NCBI GenBank assembly: GCA_023014335.1
Contig: JAECYW010000019.1
Location: forward strand, 1,116,001 to 1,180,000
Reading direction: 5' to 3'
Source of the DNA: Galerina marginata
Taxonomy: Eukaryota > Basidiomycota > Agaricomycetes > Agaricales > Galerinaceae
DNA: 64,000 nucleotides
The position numbers and the translations under genes are program-made. This document shows, in pieces, positions 9,670-21,870 of this stretch; within the stretch, counting starts at the first letter, position 1; each line of letters begins with the position of its first letter. Under the pieces are notes generated by a model. It worked only from the letters and a program-made list of their open reading frames with translations. It had not been told where the DNA came from and did not search any database.

Positions 9670-12600
9670 CTACGGGGTTCCAAGAACCACGACAAATTGC
9701 ACATTAGGAGATAGGTTCCACTTCTCACTTGCAAAATAGATATTGCAAGTGTAGGCAACTGCCACGAAAGAGCCTCGCGGAACCTCCTGTAAAAATGGAG
9801 GAAGTAAGTTGGCCAAGTCGCCCCAATCTTTTTCTGCGTCGAACAAGGTGTTCCGCGCATCGTAGATAGGAACTATGTTATTGTTAGAGAGGTTAGGGAG
9901 CATGAAAGCGAGTGTGAAAAGCACGTACTTCTATCAAGAGCGTGCAAAGCGATATCGCGAGTACCGGCGGTTAACCCCCCACGAGTTGAAGTAGCACGGC
10001 TGGGCTGCGCTGAGAAACCGTTGTTCGTCGCTACCCAAATTGATGAGTAACTTGCAAATACAGATTAAACGAAGACTGACATTGGTTTCGGTTCCCTGTC
10101 CTAGTTGTGTAGGAAAGAGCGTCGTACAAAATTTGGGCATGTAGGGTCTCTTGACCGAATGCCATCCCGATGAATGAAACTTGTCGCTCCCACTCCTGGG
10201 TGTGAGAAACGCCCGAAATATACTTGTAGCGCTGAGCAGTGTTTGGAACACCGTGCAAAAAAGAGACTGCACTGTACATGGTGCTGACCAAAAAAGCAGG
10301 CTCGCCGTCTATCATAAGGTTTGAACGAAGGCCATCTTCAGTAACTTTCAGAGCCGTGGTAATCTTGGGGCTAGCGCGGGAAGGGTTAATGAACTTGCCG
10401 ACATTGACAAAGTTCATAATCGCCAAGCACATACTGCGCAACAAGTAAGGCTCAATCTGCAAGATTATGACTTCACGTACTCAACATCCATATCTGGGCA
10501 TTGCAAAGCCCACGAACTGAACTGGTATTGGCCAGGTCCCCGAACTTCCGACCAGGTCATAAACACGCATAAGCTAAATGGCAAGTCAGTATCGAAAGAA
10601 GGCTAATTTTGTTTAAGAACTTACGATAGGGGTGGGAGACCGACGTAAAACTCGGCCAGCAGTGCGTCCTGTAACAGCGGGTTCGACACCTCGCATTTCT
10701 TTGGCAGCTTTCTGTAAGGGTTGTCATCATGAGAGAGTAGTCGTAAACATTGGAATTACTGACTTTACGCGATACTCGTTGACTGCATCCTTGTTCTTAA
10801 AGGGTGTGGGAGTACTTGGCTGCGATGGAAGCTTACTGACACTTCCCACCAAGTCTTTGAAGGTACGGCGACCAGAATTGCTCGAAGATGCGGCGTTCGA
10901 AGGGAACTGACCCTTGGAACCTTTAGGTGTAGTAATCAAACTTTCCTTTATCGCCTGTCTATGTGAAAACGGATTTCATCAGCGAATCTAAGAATGAGAA
11001 GATTAAGATTACTGTATCAAAGCCGCTTCGGCTTCCTCGTCACTAGCCTCGGCGTCGCTCTCCCTGTTATGTTCAGTCAGAAGGCTGGTAGAAAGCTAAG
11101 AAAAAAAACAACTTCTGATTATCTTCGTCATCGTTAAACTGAGACGAATCCCAGTCAGGGGAATTCACAGCAGCTACTTTCCCCTTTCCTTTGGGAAGTC
11201 CACTGCACTTTTTAGTTAGTTTGGTCGTATCAATCGCCATGCTGGTAAAATGCATACCCTGAGTCGTCCTCTTTCTCGTGAGTGTTACGTCCAGAAGCGT
11301 GCAGCTTCTCCCTAGTAGAAATTTGGCAGTTAGCATGGGGTAACTAAAACAGAGTGTTTGTGACTGACACGAACGCGTTTCGCTCGCTGCCCGGAGTTAA
11401 CATTTCGGAATCATCGCTGAGGATAGTATGCATCAGAAAGGATGTAAATAAATAACGCTAATTCACCTCACATAAAACTATCCTCCAAATCATATTCATC
11501 CATGTCGACATCTGATTCTTCGGACCTACAATAAAGCGGAGCTTAGTGAACCAATTTACCAAAGATGAGGGGAACGTTACCGGTCTTCGCTCTCAGAAGC
11601 AATCACCACCTTCTTCTCCAAGTGTCCGCGCCGAGCCTCCTGTCTGTTCACACAATCAATATAAGTAGCTTAAGTGGATAACGCATACGGGCATACCGTT
11701 TAACAAGCTTTACGTCCCCGTCATCACCGTTGTCAGTTGAGTTCTCGGCACCTTCTGAGAGATTGCCGTCAGTTTCGGCATCATCCTCCGGTACACTTGC
11801 AGTATGTCAGCTTTATTCGGTTGCCCAAAAAAAAAAAGGGAAGCTACGTTTCGTTGTTGGCTTTGGACAACCTATGTCCAACCGTCTGCCTGTACTTGTC
11901 TTAATAGCGATTCATGCGAAATATTCGTCACTCACTTTTTAACAGGTTCTGCAGAAATGCCCCCGCCGCGCTTAACTGCAACCGACGACCTCGATCTAAA
12001 ATAGCTGTTAGTGGACGTTTCAATAAGATATAAATTAGTTATACGCAATCTCCCTAGGCGTTCTCGCTTTGGGTTCCTTCGACGCATGGTCACTGCTGTT
12101 GAGAGTTGGAACTTTAAGCAATAGTACAGAACGTTCTAGCAAATGCTCACTTTTGATCAACGTTACCGTTGACTTTGGAATCCGAGTTATTCAACCTTAC
12201 GTTCACACATAAGTAGATTGCGCTTCTGTAAGGACTTCATAAACTTACTTCTGCGTTTTCTTTTTGCTATCTTTATGACGAACTCCGGCTACTTTAGTGA
12301 CGCTGCAAAATAGTAAAAGGTTAGGGCAATATACAAAAATGGAAATCAGGCTGACCGAATGTTCTTGCTCTGAGCGCCCGATTTAGACCTGCGAAGTGGT
12401 CAGAGATGAAGGAAGGGAAAAGAAAAACGAAGCTACCTAATCGCCCGTTCATTGTTGACGGGGACGGTTTCAGCATCACTACAAGAGGTTAATTAAATAA
12501 ACGGGATGATGAACGAGCTAGTCATACCTCAGAAGACTGCGCGAAATGGCAGTGATCAGTCACACTCAGGGTATAGCCAATTTTCAGAGGCACGTACGTG

Positions 12601-13418
12601 TTATCGCCATCAGAACCATGATCCGATCCAACAGTCACCTCCAGCTTTTCAGCGATGGACTCTGAGGTTTCTCTGATCGGCGATAGGTTGTCAGCGCATG
12701 AATAACGCTTGGAGATCAGAATATGGCCAACTCACGTAGACTTAATTCTCTTCGTGCTCTGAGCGTCAATACGCCCATTCGACCTAACGCAGTCAAATAT
12801 CAGATAACGCTCAAGTAGTACAACACACCTTATGGGTGTCGATTCAACATCCTTCTCCACTACCTCGTCAGAAACGTCGACAGCTTTCCTCTTCCTAGAT
12901 CTCAGCATGGATGTCAGCAAAAAAAAAACAATAAGAGACTGAAGGGCATACATTCCGCTCGCACTACGCGTTTTCACAGACGGCTTCGCCGTTCCGATCT
13001 TACTTTTAGATGCGGTGGGCTTGAACATGGTATCGTCTGGATCGAGGGCGACAACGTCTTCGGAGCTACGGTGTCCAATGAATAGCAGGTAAGGTGAATG
13101 GATGACGATGATACGCACTTTACTTCGCTGTCCGACAGCACGATCACTTCCCTGTGGTGCAAGAGGTTAGCGCAGGGAAAGAGGAGACAATAAGAAACCT
13201 ACTCTACTTCTTCGCCTTTCTTCTTCCTACAAATCGTCAGCAGAAACGACGGAAAAGGCAAGAAAAAACGTACTTCGCCTTTGCGCGCGAGCTGGATGGA
13301 ACAAATGAGAAATATGAATAAGGTAGCTTAAGGATAAGACTTACGACACCATCGCTGATTGCAATGAAAGCTGTTTCTTGCCGTCGGAGGTCTTGTTAAC
13401 AGTAGAACGAGGAGGCAT
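9670..13418 (-). CDS. Gene A: uncharacterised Agaricomycete protein with SUMO-interaction-like motif (paralogue of gene B)
   Basis: A many-exon minus gene. The ATG at 13418 opens an exon reading MPPRSTVNKTSDGKKQL. The exon 13151-13119 encodes EVIVLSDSEVK, a textbook SUMO-interacting motif shape (hydrophobic core plus acidic/Ser run). Later exons carry RSRKRKAVD and acidic ESDAEASDEEAEAAL. The conserved C-terminal domain starts near 10700 with CEVSNPLLQDALLAEFYVGL, then GPGQYQFSSW, GKFINPSRASPKITTAL, LMIDGEPAFLVSTM and HTQEWERQVSFIGMAFG. It ends VVVLGTP at 9670. Gene B matches block by block in the same order. The C-terminal exons join cleanly; some N-terminal mini-exons between 11000 and 13100 are not individually resolved. 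Function is unknown. A nuclear, SUMO-linked scaffold or regulator is inferred. Confidence 0.7.
13119..13151 (-). other. Mini-exon encoding a SUMO-interacting motif
   Basis: A 33-base exon of gene A, flanked by a CAG acceptor (13152-13154) and a GTGCGT donor. It encodes VIVL directly followed by SDSE, the arrangement that binds the SUMO groove in many nuclear proteins. Whether it binds is untested. Confidence 0.55.
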
Positions 13419-13494
13419 AAAGGACGAATCGGGAGACTCACCTCTCGTTTTGTACTTATATTATCAAGAGTGCTTGTTTATGCCTTATTTGTGG

Positions 13495-14562
13495 TCATTG
13501 ACTCAAGACGGTTTGCGACGCATGGAAGAGGTGATGTAACTGACATAGGAGGCCTAGCCTTCCAGATCTCTTGAACCTGAACATACACATCGGATCAGTC
13601 GTCGGCACTGTGAAGAACGCACGTCGATAAGGGCACAGAAAATTCACTTGGCAACGGAGATGCTCGACTTGATCCGCGACGAGCTTTCCATTGGTTCGGG
13701 TAATGAAAAAAGTTGCAAAGTTCCTGTTCCACCCAAAATATCTTCCAAGGAAGTCTTCATTGTAGGAACGGCCGAATAATTTCTTATCTTTATCCGCTCG
13801 GCAGTGGAGCACTTGATTTGCTTTGAGACACTAAAATTCATCCAGTCCGACCAGTCATCGTGTTCCAATCTGTTTGTCCGGTGAATGAATGTCAACCACG
13901 GACACGGCTGTATATGTTACCGTAAACCCCTGGCCTCCATGCGTAGACGATTTATGCATCACTTTCCCGGCATAAAGTAATGGCAATATTAGTTGTCAGG
14001 AATTTGAGGGACTTAGAAGTTGATCCGCTAGACGCTCTGCCGAGATCTTAATATAGTTCAAGATAGAGCAAGTATTCCAGCTGCGCTGCTATGACATCCC
14101 GGAGTGCGTCATGCACTCCAATGGACCTTGTGTCGTCCGTCGGCCGAAAGTTGTTAGTTGCTCGGTGGAGTGCGCTCTGGGCTAAAAGAGTTCACAGGCA
14201 CCTTTCTCCACTCGCATTTGAAAAGAAAGTAAAACAGGCCCGTCGTTTTGCCATACCATTCCAATTATTTCAAACCAAAAAAAAAAATCGTGTTCCAGAG
14301 TCCAGACCAGACGATCGTAAGGTTTGGAGCGAACCATTCGCCAAAAGATTGGATCGTCGATCGAATTAATGAATTGTGTAGCAGCGGAAAGGTACAGATC
14401 TGAATATGAAATAAACGAGGCAGAGAAATCATGAGCCCTTGTCATTGAAATATTGAAGTCCTGTGGAGTAAGCCGAGGAGGCGCAATTGCGGGTAACTCA
14501 GCACCTGATTGTAGCCAAGGCAAAGACAGGACACCTAAGAAAAAAACCCAGACGGACAACAT
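13495..14562 (-). pseudogene. Possible broken gene with secretory leader (unrecognised)
   Basis: The frame 14562-14182 starts with a hydrophobic leader (MLSVWVFFLGVLSLPWLQSGA) and continues for about 100 residues rich in aromatics. Downstream, 13895-13735 reads coding-like (WSDWMNFSVSKQIK, IRNYSAVPTMKTSLED). The sequence then continues sensibly only in another frame (NRNFATFFITRTNGKLVADQ to VPTTDPM, about 13735-13580). The frame change near 13735 has no GT-AG signal. This fits a decayed gene, or two unrelated pieces. I do not recognise the family. Confidence 0.3.
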
Positions 14563-15316
14563 GGAGCATCAGGAGAGAAACCAGAGTGATGTGAAATGGA
14601 TAAGAGATAAGCGAATGAATTCACGACCTCAGTGTTGACGTGGCAGCCAAATCAGGAGAGGGTGCAGGTTACTGAGCACGCGATTGTAGACAAAGCAAGG
14701 CAATTGCAAGTAGACCGAGAGCAACGCAGTTAGTTACTAAAGAAGTATAGAGGAGTTCGAGATGCTAGATAACAACTTGATTGCTCGCTACATTCGCCTA
14801 CGGTGAAAGGCCCGGACAAACAACCACAAACTTTAAGCGCGCAAATTCTGTCAGTGACTTCGTTGAATGCCGTATGTCTCTCCATGGCTTCCTCGGTTCT
14901 TCTTGGAAGTGTGGCATTGGATAGAAAATCATCCCTTGTACAATATTCTGCAAAATAACTGGGAATTTTCGTTCTTACTGTGGCTTTTACGTTGTGAGAA
15001 ACATCCCGCATTGACCCGACTCGGACTCCGACCTCCTGAAACATCCAGATCACCCTGCTCATGTACCGCAAACCCTAGACTGGCTATCATAGACTAGGGT
15101 ATATCTCTCCTCAATTTCTGCTTGACTTATGTACAATTGCCACACGCCTTGGATGGCAAAGCAAGCGCCCATATTTATCGCACTTACGAACCTACAGGCT
15201 TATAAAGCAATTCATATTTTCAACTGTGTACGTCATGAAGCCCAGCGAATTCAACGCTAGTCCTATTTTTATACCCTACGTCACTACAATGCCTTGTCGC
15301 ACACTTTCTGCGACAA
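14563..15316. other. No supported gene
   Basis: The minus frame 14730-15071 is 113 codons with scattered Cys and no recognisable motif or splice partner. The plus frame opposite it is its shadow. The promoter of the PIF1-like gene should occupy the last 200 bases. Confidence 0.35.
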
Positions 15317-16911
15317 TTGTCTCTACTCGCATCCATCAACATGACTACTATGTTCGACAGCTCCAGGTTTATTCCTACCACTGAACAGAATAACGCTCTT
15401 CAAATTATCAAACGCCATATATTTGAGCCGACCGAACCGTCACCAACACCACTGCGACTTCTGATATACGGAGAGGCTGGCTCAGGCAAACGAGTGCTGG
15501 CTTCCATGGTCGCCGCTATGTACTCGGAACATGATCGCGAGTTCGAACTTGTGTGCACTTCTGTTTTACCCAACGTTGCCTGGTTGTCGGGTGGTTTCTC
15601 AATGTCGGCACTTGGAATAGGGACGAACGGCAACAGTGACGCAGAGATCCAAGAAAAGTGGGGAGCGTGGACCTGCTTGTACCTACTTAACGCCGAGCAA
15701 GCTTCGCCAGAGTTGTTCGACCAACTTACTACCGTCATGAGGAGGGCGAAAGGCTCCGACGACCCATTCGGGGGAATGAACATTATCGTATCAGCTGACT
15801 TCATGCAAAGCTTTGCGGGTCCTAGTAATACGGGAAGCCGACTATATTACTATCCACATGTCCTAACGACTGTATCGGCGCTTCGAGGACGTGCTACATT
15901 TCTTTTGCTTAACACTGTCGCCATTCTGGAATCAAGGCTTAAAATCGAAGATCCACTCTGGGCCGCCCTCTTGCGTCGGCTTCGGCTGGGTTCATTATCA
16001 GCGAATGACTTGGACCAACTACGCACCCAAATCATCAAATCTCCTCCTGTTAGGTACCGGGGATATATGATAACCAATGATATCGACCTTATGAAAGATT
16101 GGAACGAAAGAACCGAAAGCTACGAAAAGGAACGAGCGACCCAGTGCTATGCTATCATCGCCCGCGATGTACCTCTTTTGGCCGGTGAGCATAGAAATTT
16201 ATTAACTTCAATAATGTCAATATTGTTTTAGGTCGACAACTTCCAGCTCTGCAGAAATCATTTCTAGAAGTCGAAAACGCCAAAGTTTTAAGCCCCCTTG
16301 TTGCAGGGGAGCTCTTACATCCTCGATTGATAATTATCGAGAACGCCCCATGTCAATCACTGCCTGGGTTTGTGATAGAGCCTTTCGGAATGCCTGGTAA
16401 CATCTTAGCATTCTACGAAGCCGCCAAGATCTACGATGATGCGGATGTAGCCCTTCTACCAGACGGCGTGAGTGCTCATGCTGTGGAACTACAAATGGTT
16501 ATAGCAGATAGAGATCTTTCCCGGCATCGACGACACACCGCCACAGGTGACTTACTACGCAGCAAGCGTGAGCCATCCATATTCTGTAGGTCATCCTTTC
16601 AAGTCTTTGTCGGTGTACAGGGAAAGGAAACCACGATCTCGCGTATTCAGCATGCCTTTCAGCCAGCTTGGAGTATCTTTTATGACTCCATCCCAGGTTT
16701 GAAAATTGGCAGGCCTGTCTTAATCGACATTGTTGGTCTGCGTTGGTTCCAAGAAAGCGGTCTGGCAGCGCTTTATACCGTTCTCACTCGGGGACCGAAT
16801 CAACAATCGACATCGTTTTGGAGAGAAGTACCTGACGATATACGCGATTTACGTCCCCCCCAGATGGTCGTGGACGAAGAAAGCCGCATATACTCATTGG
16901 CCAAAAAATAA
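15317..16911 (+). CDS. PIF1-helicase-like P-loop protein, catalytically degenerate
   Basis: Exon 1 is 15317-16184, a 47-base intron is 16185-16231, and exon 2 runs to 16911. The order of blocks follows PIF1/Helitron-type helicases: EQNNALQIIKRHI, then GEAGSGKR (Walker A position), LLNAEQAS (Walker B position), GGMNIIVSADFMQSFAG (motif III-like), LLRRLRLGSLSANDLDQL, and in exon 2 GKETTISRIQHAFQPAWSIFY (motif V/VI-like). Key catalytic positions are lost: the residue after the P-loop Lys is Arg instead of Ser/Thr, and the Walker B DE is AE. A genuine ATP-driven helicase is therefore unlikely. The frame also behaves oddly at 16470-16600 (see findings). It may be a domesticated or decaying copy of a Helitron helicase domain. 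Confidence 0.7.
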
Positions 16912-17109
16912 ATAGGTAGGTAATAATTCATTATTCATACTTCAAAGAGTCTGGCTTTCGTTCTCCGTTTAATCACAACCGCAAATTGACCATAAGTTTC
17001 TTAACGCTTTAAAACTAGGCGTCGCCTTCGCCGACCCATCACACTGCTTCAAAAGATTGTATTTAGATGCCTGTACTCAGAAATAGTTAACCGTCATTAT
17101 ATATAACTC

Positions 17110-18145
17110 TCAAAAACTTTGAGCGCTAGGTATCTTTTTCCCGTCGATTATGACGGCAGATTGTCCCCGAATCTCGTATTGCTAAAGAAAGCTGTGAGTA
17201 AAAAAGTGAGATAAAATACGAGTCATGACGAACTCTATAAAATCCCGCAGACTCGCATTTCGGATTCAAATTAATGTCCTTGCAGTGAAGAGCCACTAGA
17301 ACGAGTAACAAAGTACCGGGTTGGAGTTGATCACTTAAAAGCCACGGCGGAATAATTCGCCAATCTTCGTCATATAAAGCATGCTGCACTAAAGCGGCAC
17401 TCTTTAAGTCGAAGTAAGGCTTGGCGCAATCACCAAGAACGGCTGGTTCATAGAAACAACCTTCGACAACTGACGATTAAACCCATTAAAATGTTATGAT
17501 GCGGCTAATTATATGACACGAACCTCCAGCCATCCTCCTGGTTGGACGGACTTCAACCCTAGTCCTGTCCACGGATATGTATTTTTCCCATAGGACCTTC
17601 AAGACACCCTCATCCTCCCAAGAGAATGTGAGCGAGGGATGCTATATGTGCGAATTATTGATTCGGGTCTCTTAACAGTAACAAATAGCCTCGCCTTTCG
17701 CTTGATCTCGTCATTTAAACTATCGCAGTTGACATAACGCTTCAACATGCTACTTTGATTCTTCCAAATTTCATTGAGTTCCGGTCCGTAACTTATAGGA
17801 GGACCCAACGCGAATACATCCTGAAAACTTTCGCCGTCTTCAATAGGCAGGACCTGCAATAAATAACACAATTTACGTTTTTTTCTCGATTTAAAGTGGC
17901 TTTGATCGCTTATGATTACGTACCGAAGAAAGATTACCCCCCCCACGATTCCCTACAGCACCGAGCCTGGTTCCAGAGCGGTTATCGAGAAGCTCGCCTA
18001 TGATGAAGGTCGTTCGATCTTCGTTTCTGACGCGGTGCCTTTCGAGAAACGGCAGACAAAGCTGGTAATTACGAACACATCCTAGATCTGATGCAACACC
18101 TAGAAAATCGTCAGGATGCTTCAAGACGGCATGAATAAGATCCTG
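17110..18145 (-). CDS. Uncharacterised conserved protein, possible frameshift
   Basis: Exon 1 (18145-17924) begins MQDLIHAVLKHPDDFLGVAS and contains FIIGELLDNRSGTRLGAVG. A 70-base intron (17854-17923) leads in phase to VLPIEDGESFQDVFALGPP, then NDEIKRKARLFVTVKRP. Near 17608 the good frame changes: the next coding-like stretch (GVLKVLWEKYISVDRTRVEV) is offset by one base. Either there is a 66-base intron starting at a weak GTTACT donor inside the previous block, or a real frameshift. A further exon (about 17460-17250) reads YFDLKSAALVQHALYDED to PPWLLSDQLQPGTLLLVLVAL. The last ends GQSAVIIDGKKIPSAQSF with its stop at 17110. I do not know the family. Confidence 0.55.
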
Positions 18146-18453
18146 CATATTCGTATGGATGAGGCGGGGGTGAGAGTGCGTTATAGTTTTCTGGAACATA
18201 AGAAATTAGACCTCCTGACGACAAAATTCGTGGGAATTAGGCCAAATCGAGATTCAATTTCCGGAGTTAGCTGTTGGTCCGCACTGGTCACACCGTAGAT
18301 CTACAGCGCCGATGCTATAAGCCACTGTGGCTTCTATCGGCAATTAGAATGATGGAGACTCAACTGTGAATGCTTAATTTAGACTATAAGTGCCTTGGAC
18401 TGGGTAGCACTTAAAACCGCCACATTAGGCGCCTTTCATCATTGGACGTTCCT

Positions 18454-19430
18454 ATGAACGCTTTGTATGACACGGAAGCTGCTGGTGAGTCCTTAATCCA
18501 TCATGCTTCCTCTCAGCTAAAACAATCTGCACAGCACTTGCCGTCGGCGTCCTCATGCACGAAACTTTGGAGGGCGGTAACGACGATGGTTTTACGCACC
18601 TATGCGATGTCCAAGTTCGTTGTGATTGATGCCGTCTTGGTGCTTCACTCTCATGACAGATATTTCTCATAGGCTGTCTCCTACGCAGCGTGCGTCGTCC
18701 AAGAACCGAAATCTCTTAGGCTCGCGGAAAAAGGATCTGAGCAGGAGGCGACATTCAGGATCAGAGGCGTGATGTGCCAAAGTAACCTTCCTCCAGTAAC
18801 TCACATCAGGTTCGTTTATGAAACCCAATAACATTGCGGTCGTTAACTATTATTTCAGGCCCGGGGTTCCGGGACATCGTCTCCGACAATCGGTGACTTT
18901 AACAGCACTGGGCAGCCACCCGATATTCGACAAATACCTAGGCAACATTCGGGCTATCGCGGATATCTTTCGAAGCACGTTTCCGAACGAAAATTTAGCA
19001 CTCGACGGGCACCATACTTATGAAGGTCACCCATGCATCGTCGTATTTAATCGCTACCTTTCTTTCCGCTGTGATACCCCGACTACCCACCAGGTACCAT
19101 TCGATCCAGAGGTAGATCCTCAAGGTCTCTTGCTTAGGCACCCGCATCAAACTATGCATCATACCGAAGATAACCAGGTTCTTTATTCTCGAAGGGAAAT
19201 AAAGAACGGAGAGCAAAGGTGCAAGCGCTTGAGACGTCAACCACATTACACTAACTAATTGCATTCCCAGTCTAACTAAGATCAGTCCCACCTCTTTCGA
19301 GAACGGTGATATCGTGGAAGTACATTTCTCATTCGTATCATTTCCGACAAAAGGCAAGGATCAGAGGAGAGTCAGTTGCGTCATGAACCATTTGATACTA
19401 TTAAATGATCGAATTCGCAAGGTAGGTTAG
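18454..19430 (+). CDS. Uncharacterised conserved protein, 255 aa
   Basis: Five exons join in phase: 18454-18484, 18535-18614, 18673-18809, 18859-19218 and 19271-19430. The protein starts MNALYDTEAAALAVGVLMHE and includes YEGHPCIVVFNRYLSFRCDT and a block reading SPTSFENGDIVEVHFSFVSFP. It ends LNDRIRKVG. The last block resembles the 'GDIVEVQ...' segment I associate with repeated Agaricomycete proteins of unknown function; that link is from memory. There is no signal peptide or membrane segment. Its start is 308 bases from the divergent gene at 17110-18145, so the two may share a promoter region. Confidence 0.65.
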
Positions 19431-21870
19431 ACTTGGGTCACCGTAATCTCGATACTCACAGCGAAACATTAGGAGAGTAACGGACCATCACCTTCGGTTG
19501 CGATGCATCCTGTCAAGTTTCGCACTTTGAAGAGGAAACAAGCTTTCGTACATAGCGAATCTGAGGATGGAGACAAGCGTATGCGTACGGTGTAGGGGCC
19601 AAAGTCCGCATCTGACCGTCAATTTGTATATATCTTTATACTTTATAACCGCCTCATTTGCTCTAAAAGAGTCTCATCTCTGACAAACTTGAATTTAGAC
19701 GATGGGATTGAACTGTACACCAGCTGTAAAGACATCGTCAATTTGAGAAAGGCCTCTGAAAATCGTAAATTCCACATAGTGAGACCTTTGACTATGGGTT
19801 AAACCCAACGGAAAGTCATATGTATTGCTTGCTAGCCTTCGACTACATCCAATATCTCCATCGGCCGAACGGTGACGGATACCGACTGACAAATAACTCA
19901 ACTCATCCGTAGGATGAATTCCCTGACGGTCTACGTTCCTGTAAGCTTGATCGAATTTGACGAGGTAAATAGCGTCTTTCAATAGAAAGATTAACAGGGT
20001 GATTGTCAAGCTTAGAGATCACCCCTTAGACCCACGCGTATTTTCAAAATTAATGTCTTGGCTGAATACAATTGGAGCGATAACGAATCAAAGCTCCACA
20101 GCATGCCGGGTTCCCAGTGACTGCAGCCGCTAAATAGCTAAACCGCTATAGAATTTGTCGATCAACATGACGAAGGCACCGTGCCGCATTGCGCTATCAT
20201 GGAAACGGCGCGCAGCTTGGCCGGTCGATCACTACCTCTAGATCTGAAAGTCATGAATTGTTGCACGGCAACTTGAGCGGCCGAAACTCCTGTGGTGGGA
20301 CAACGACGATCGGTAGCACACGCCGTTCCATCTTCTGACCTTCAACATTTCTGTGCCGAGGGCAGATTATCTACGACAAGACTTCAAGTCTTTACGACCA
20401 AAAATAAACGGCACGCAGTCTGCACACATGTCAATGGGACGCAGTTTTATATTGGGTTACTGACAACCGATCGCATTCCACTGTGAGAGATGTTGGCTTG
20501 GATTTCAAACGACTGTTTTGATTACTCGCTTACTGCACCTAACGATCATCTGCCCAACTTTGACCGTCCACGATGATTGGCTTCTGGGTGAAAAGTCGCG
20601 GTGGAACAATACTTGTTGACTTGGTCGAACCTGACAGTACTTCTAATGCACGGTCCGCCCGGTATAAGCCACCGCAAATTATTTGAAGATTGTAGCCTCA
20701 GTTTTAACTCGCCTACACGAAGGACCGTTACAGCGATTGCTTAGTTAGAATAGGTCCACAAAATAAGTACGTAAGAGTAGGGGAAAGATCTAACACCCAT
20801 CATTCATCTTCCCAACTTCTATCGCACTTGATAATAGCGTCAGCGCGACAATAGATGTGCAAAATAACGAAAACGTACGACAGAACAATGGCGCCTATCA
20901 AGTTCAAGTCTGCTTCTTCGATGTCCAAAAGGTACCGATAGGCACCGGCCTTACGCTTAATAACTACGATGTTACCAGAACCCCAATGAATTTTGCAGTG
21001 GCTCAGTTTGGGAATGCAAAAATTGATGCGATGCTGCGAATATTCAGGTCAGAAAGTCGTTACACGGACAGAAATAATATACTTACGTGATGACTCCAAA
21101 GTATGGTATATGAGGCCGAAAGCGAGAACTTCGAGTCGAATGGAAAGCGGTCAACTTCCAGCACCCGGTCGTCGAGACAATCCGCCCGAACGCCAGTTTC
21201 CATGTCGAGCGCGTGAGAAAGCCACTTCGTCAAGTCCAGGTCGTCAATAGTGCCTAAACATTCTGCATGTTCTTTTTGCAGTATGTTGATAGGCAAAATA
21301 TGCTGGCAGTCGGTACCAAAGACCACCCCCCTGATAGCCTTTTTATTGCTCTACAAAATGGGTATCAGATTCAGGTATGTCCACCCAAAGCGCAACACTC
21401 ACCCACGATGCTTCTGTATCACGCCTCACAAGGGAGTTCAGATACATGACTCTGTTAGAATCCGTGCCAACAGACATGTTAAACGGACAAGAGGATAGAA
21501 AGAAATAGGGGAATCTTCACAGGCGTTTAACACCGAAAAAGGCATGACTGTCGAAGGGACACCACGACGTTTCGAAGAGCGCCAATCGCTATTGAAAACA
21601 GGAGACAGACTAATCGGGAACATAATAAGAGATCTAGATTTTACCCGATTTAATTTGACTGGTGGGAAAACTGTGAATGTTCCGATCATAGTAATCCAAC
21701 TCCAGGGCGTACGGGCTTCCGTCGTCAGGTTGAAAGCGCCGGAACGGCATAGATCTGGACGAACCAAGGAGGAAATTATCGCTCCAAGAATATTGGACTG
21801 CCTAGAACTTAAGGTACCTCATATTCGATTGAAACATGATTCAGACGCCCCACTATACTACTTCGCCACC
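19431..21870. other. Long stretch without a convincing gene
   Basis: Frames at 19695-20009 (-), 20857-21090 (+) and 21060-21326 (-) reach 75-105 codons. None has a recognisable motif or splices to another in phase. They may be remnants of duplicated accessory genes. The frame 21544-21870 is open and runs into the next gene, but the strong Kozak context at 21871 argues for starting there. Confidence 0.35.

Noticed and set aside
17937..17944. Run of eight G suspected of a frameshift in the 17110-18145 gene
   Set aside because: With eight G the upstream frame reaches the GTACGT donor in phase 0 and continues correctly into VLPIEDGESF, so no frameshift is needed at this place.
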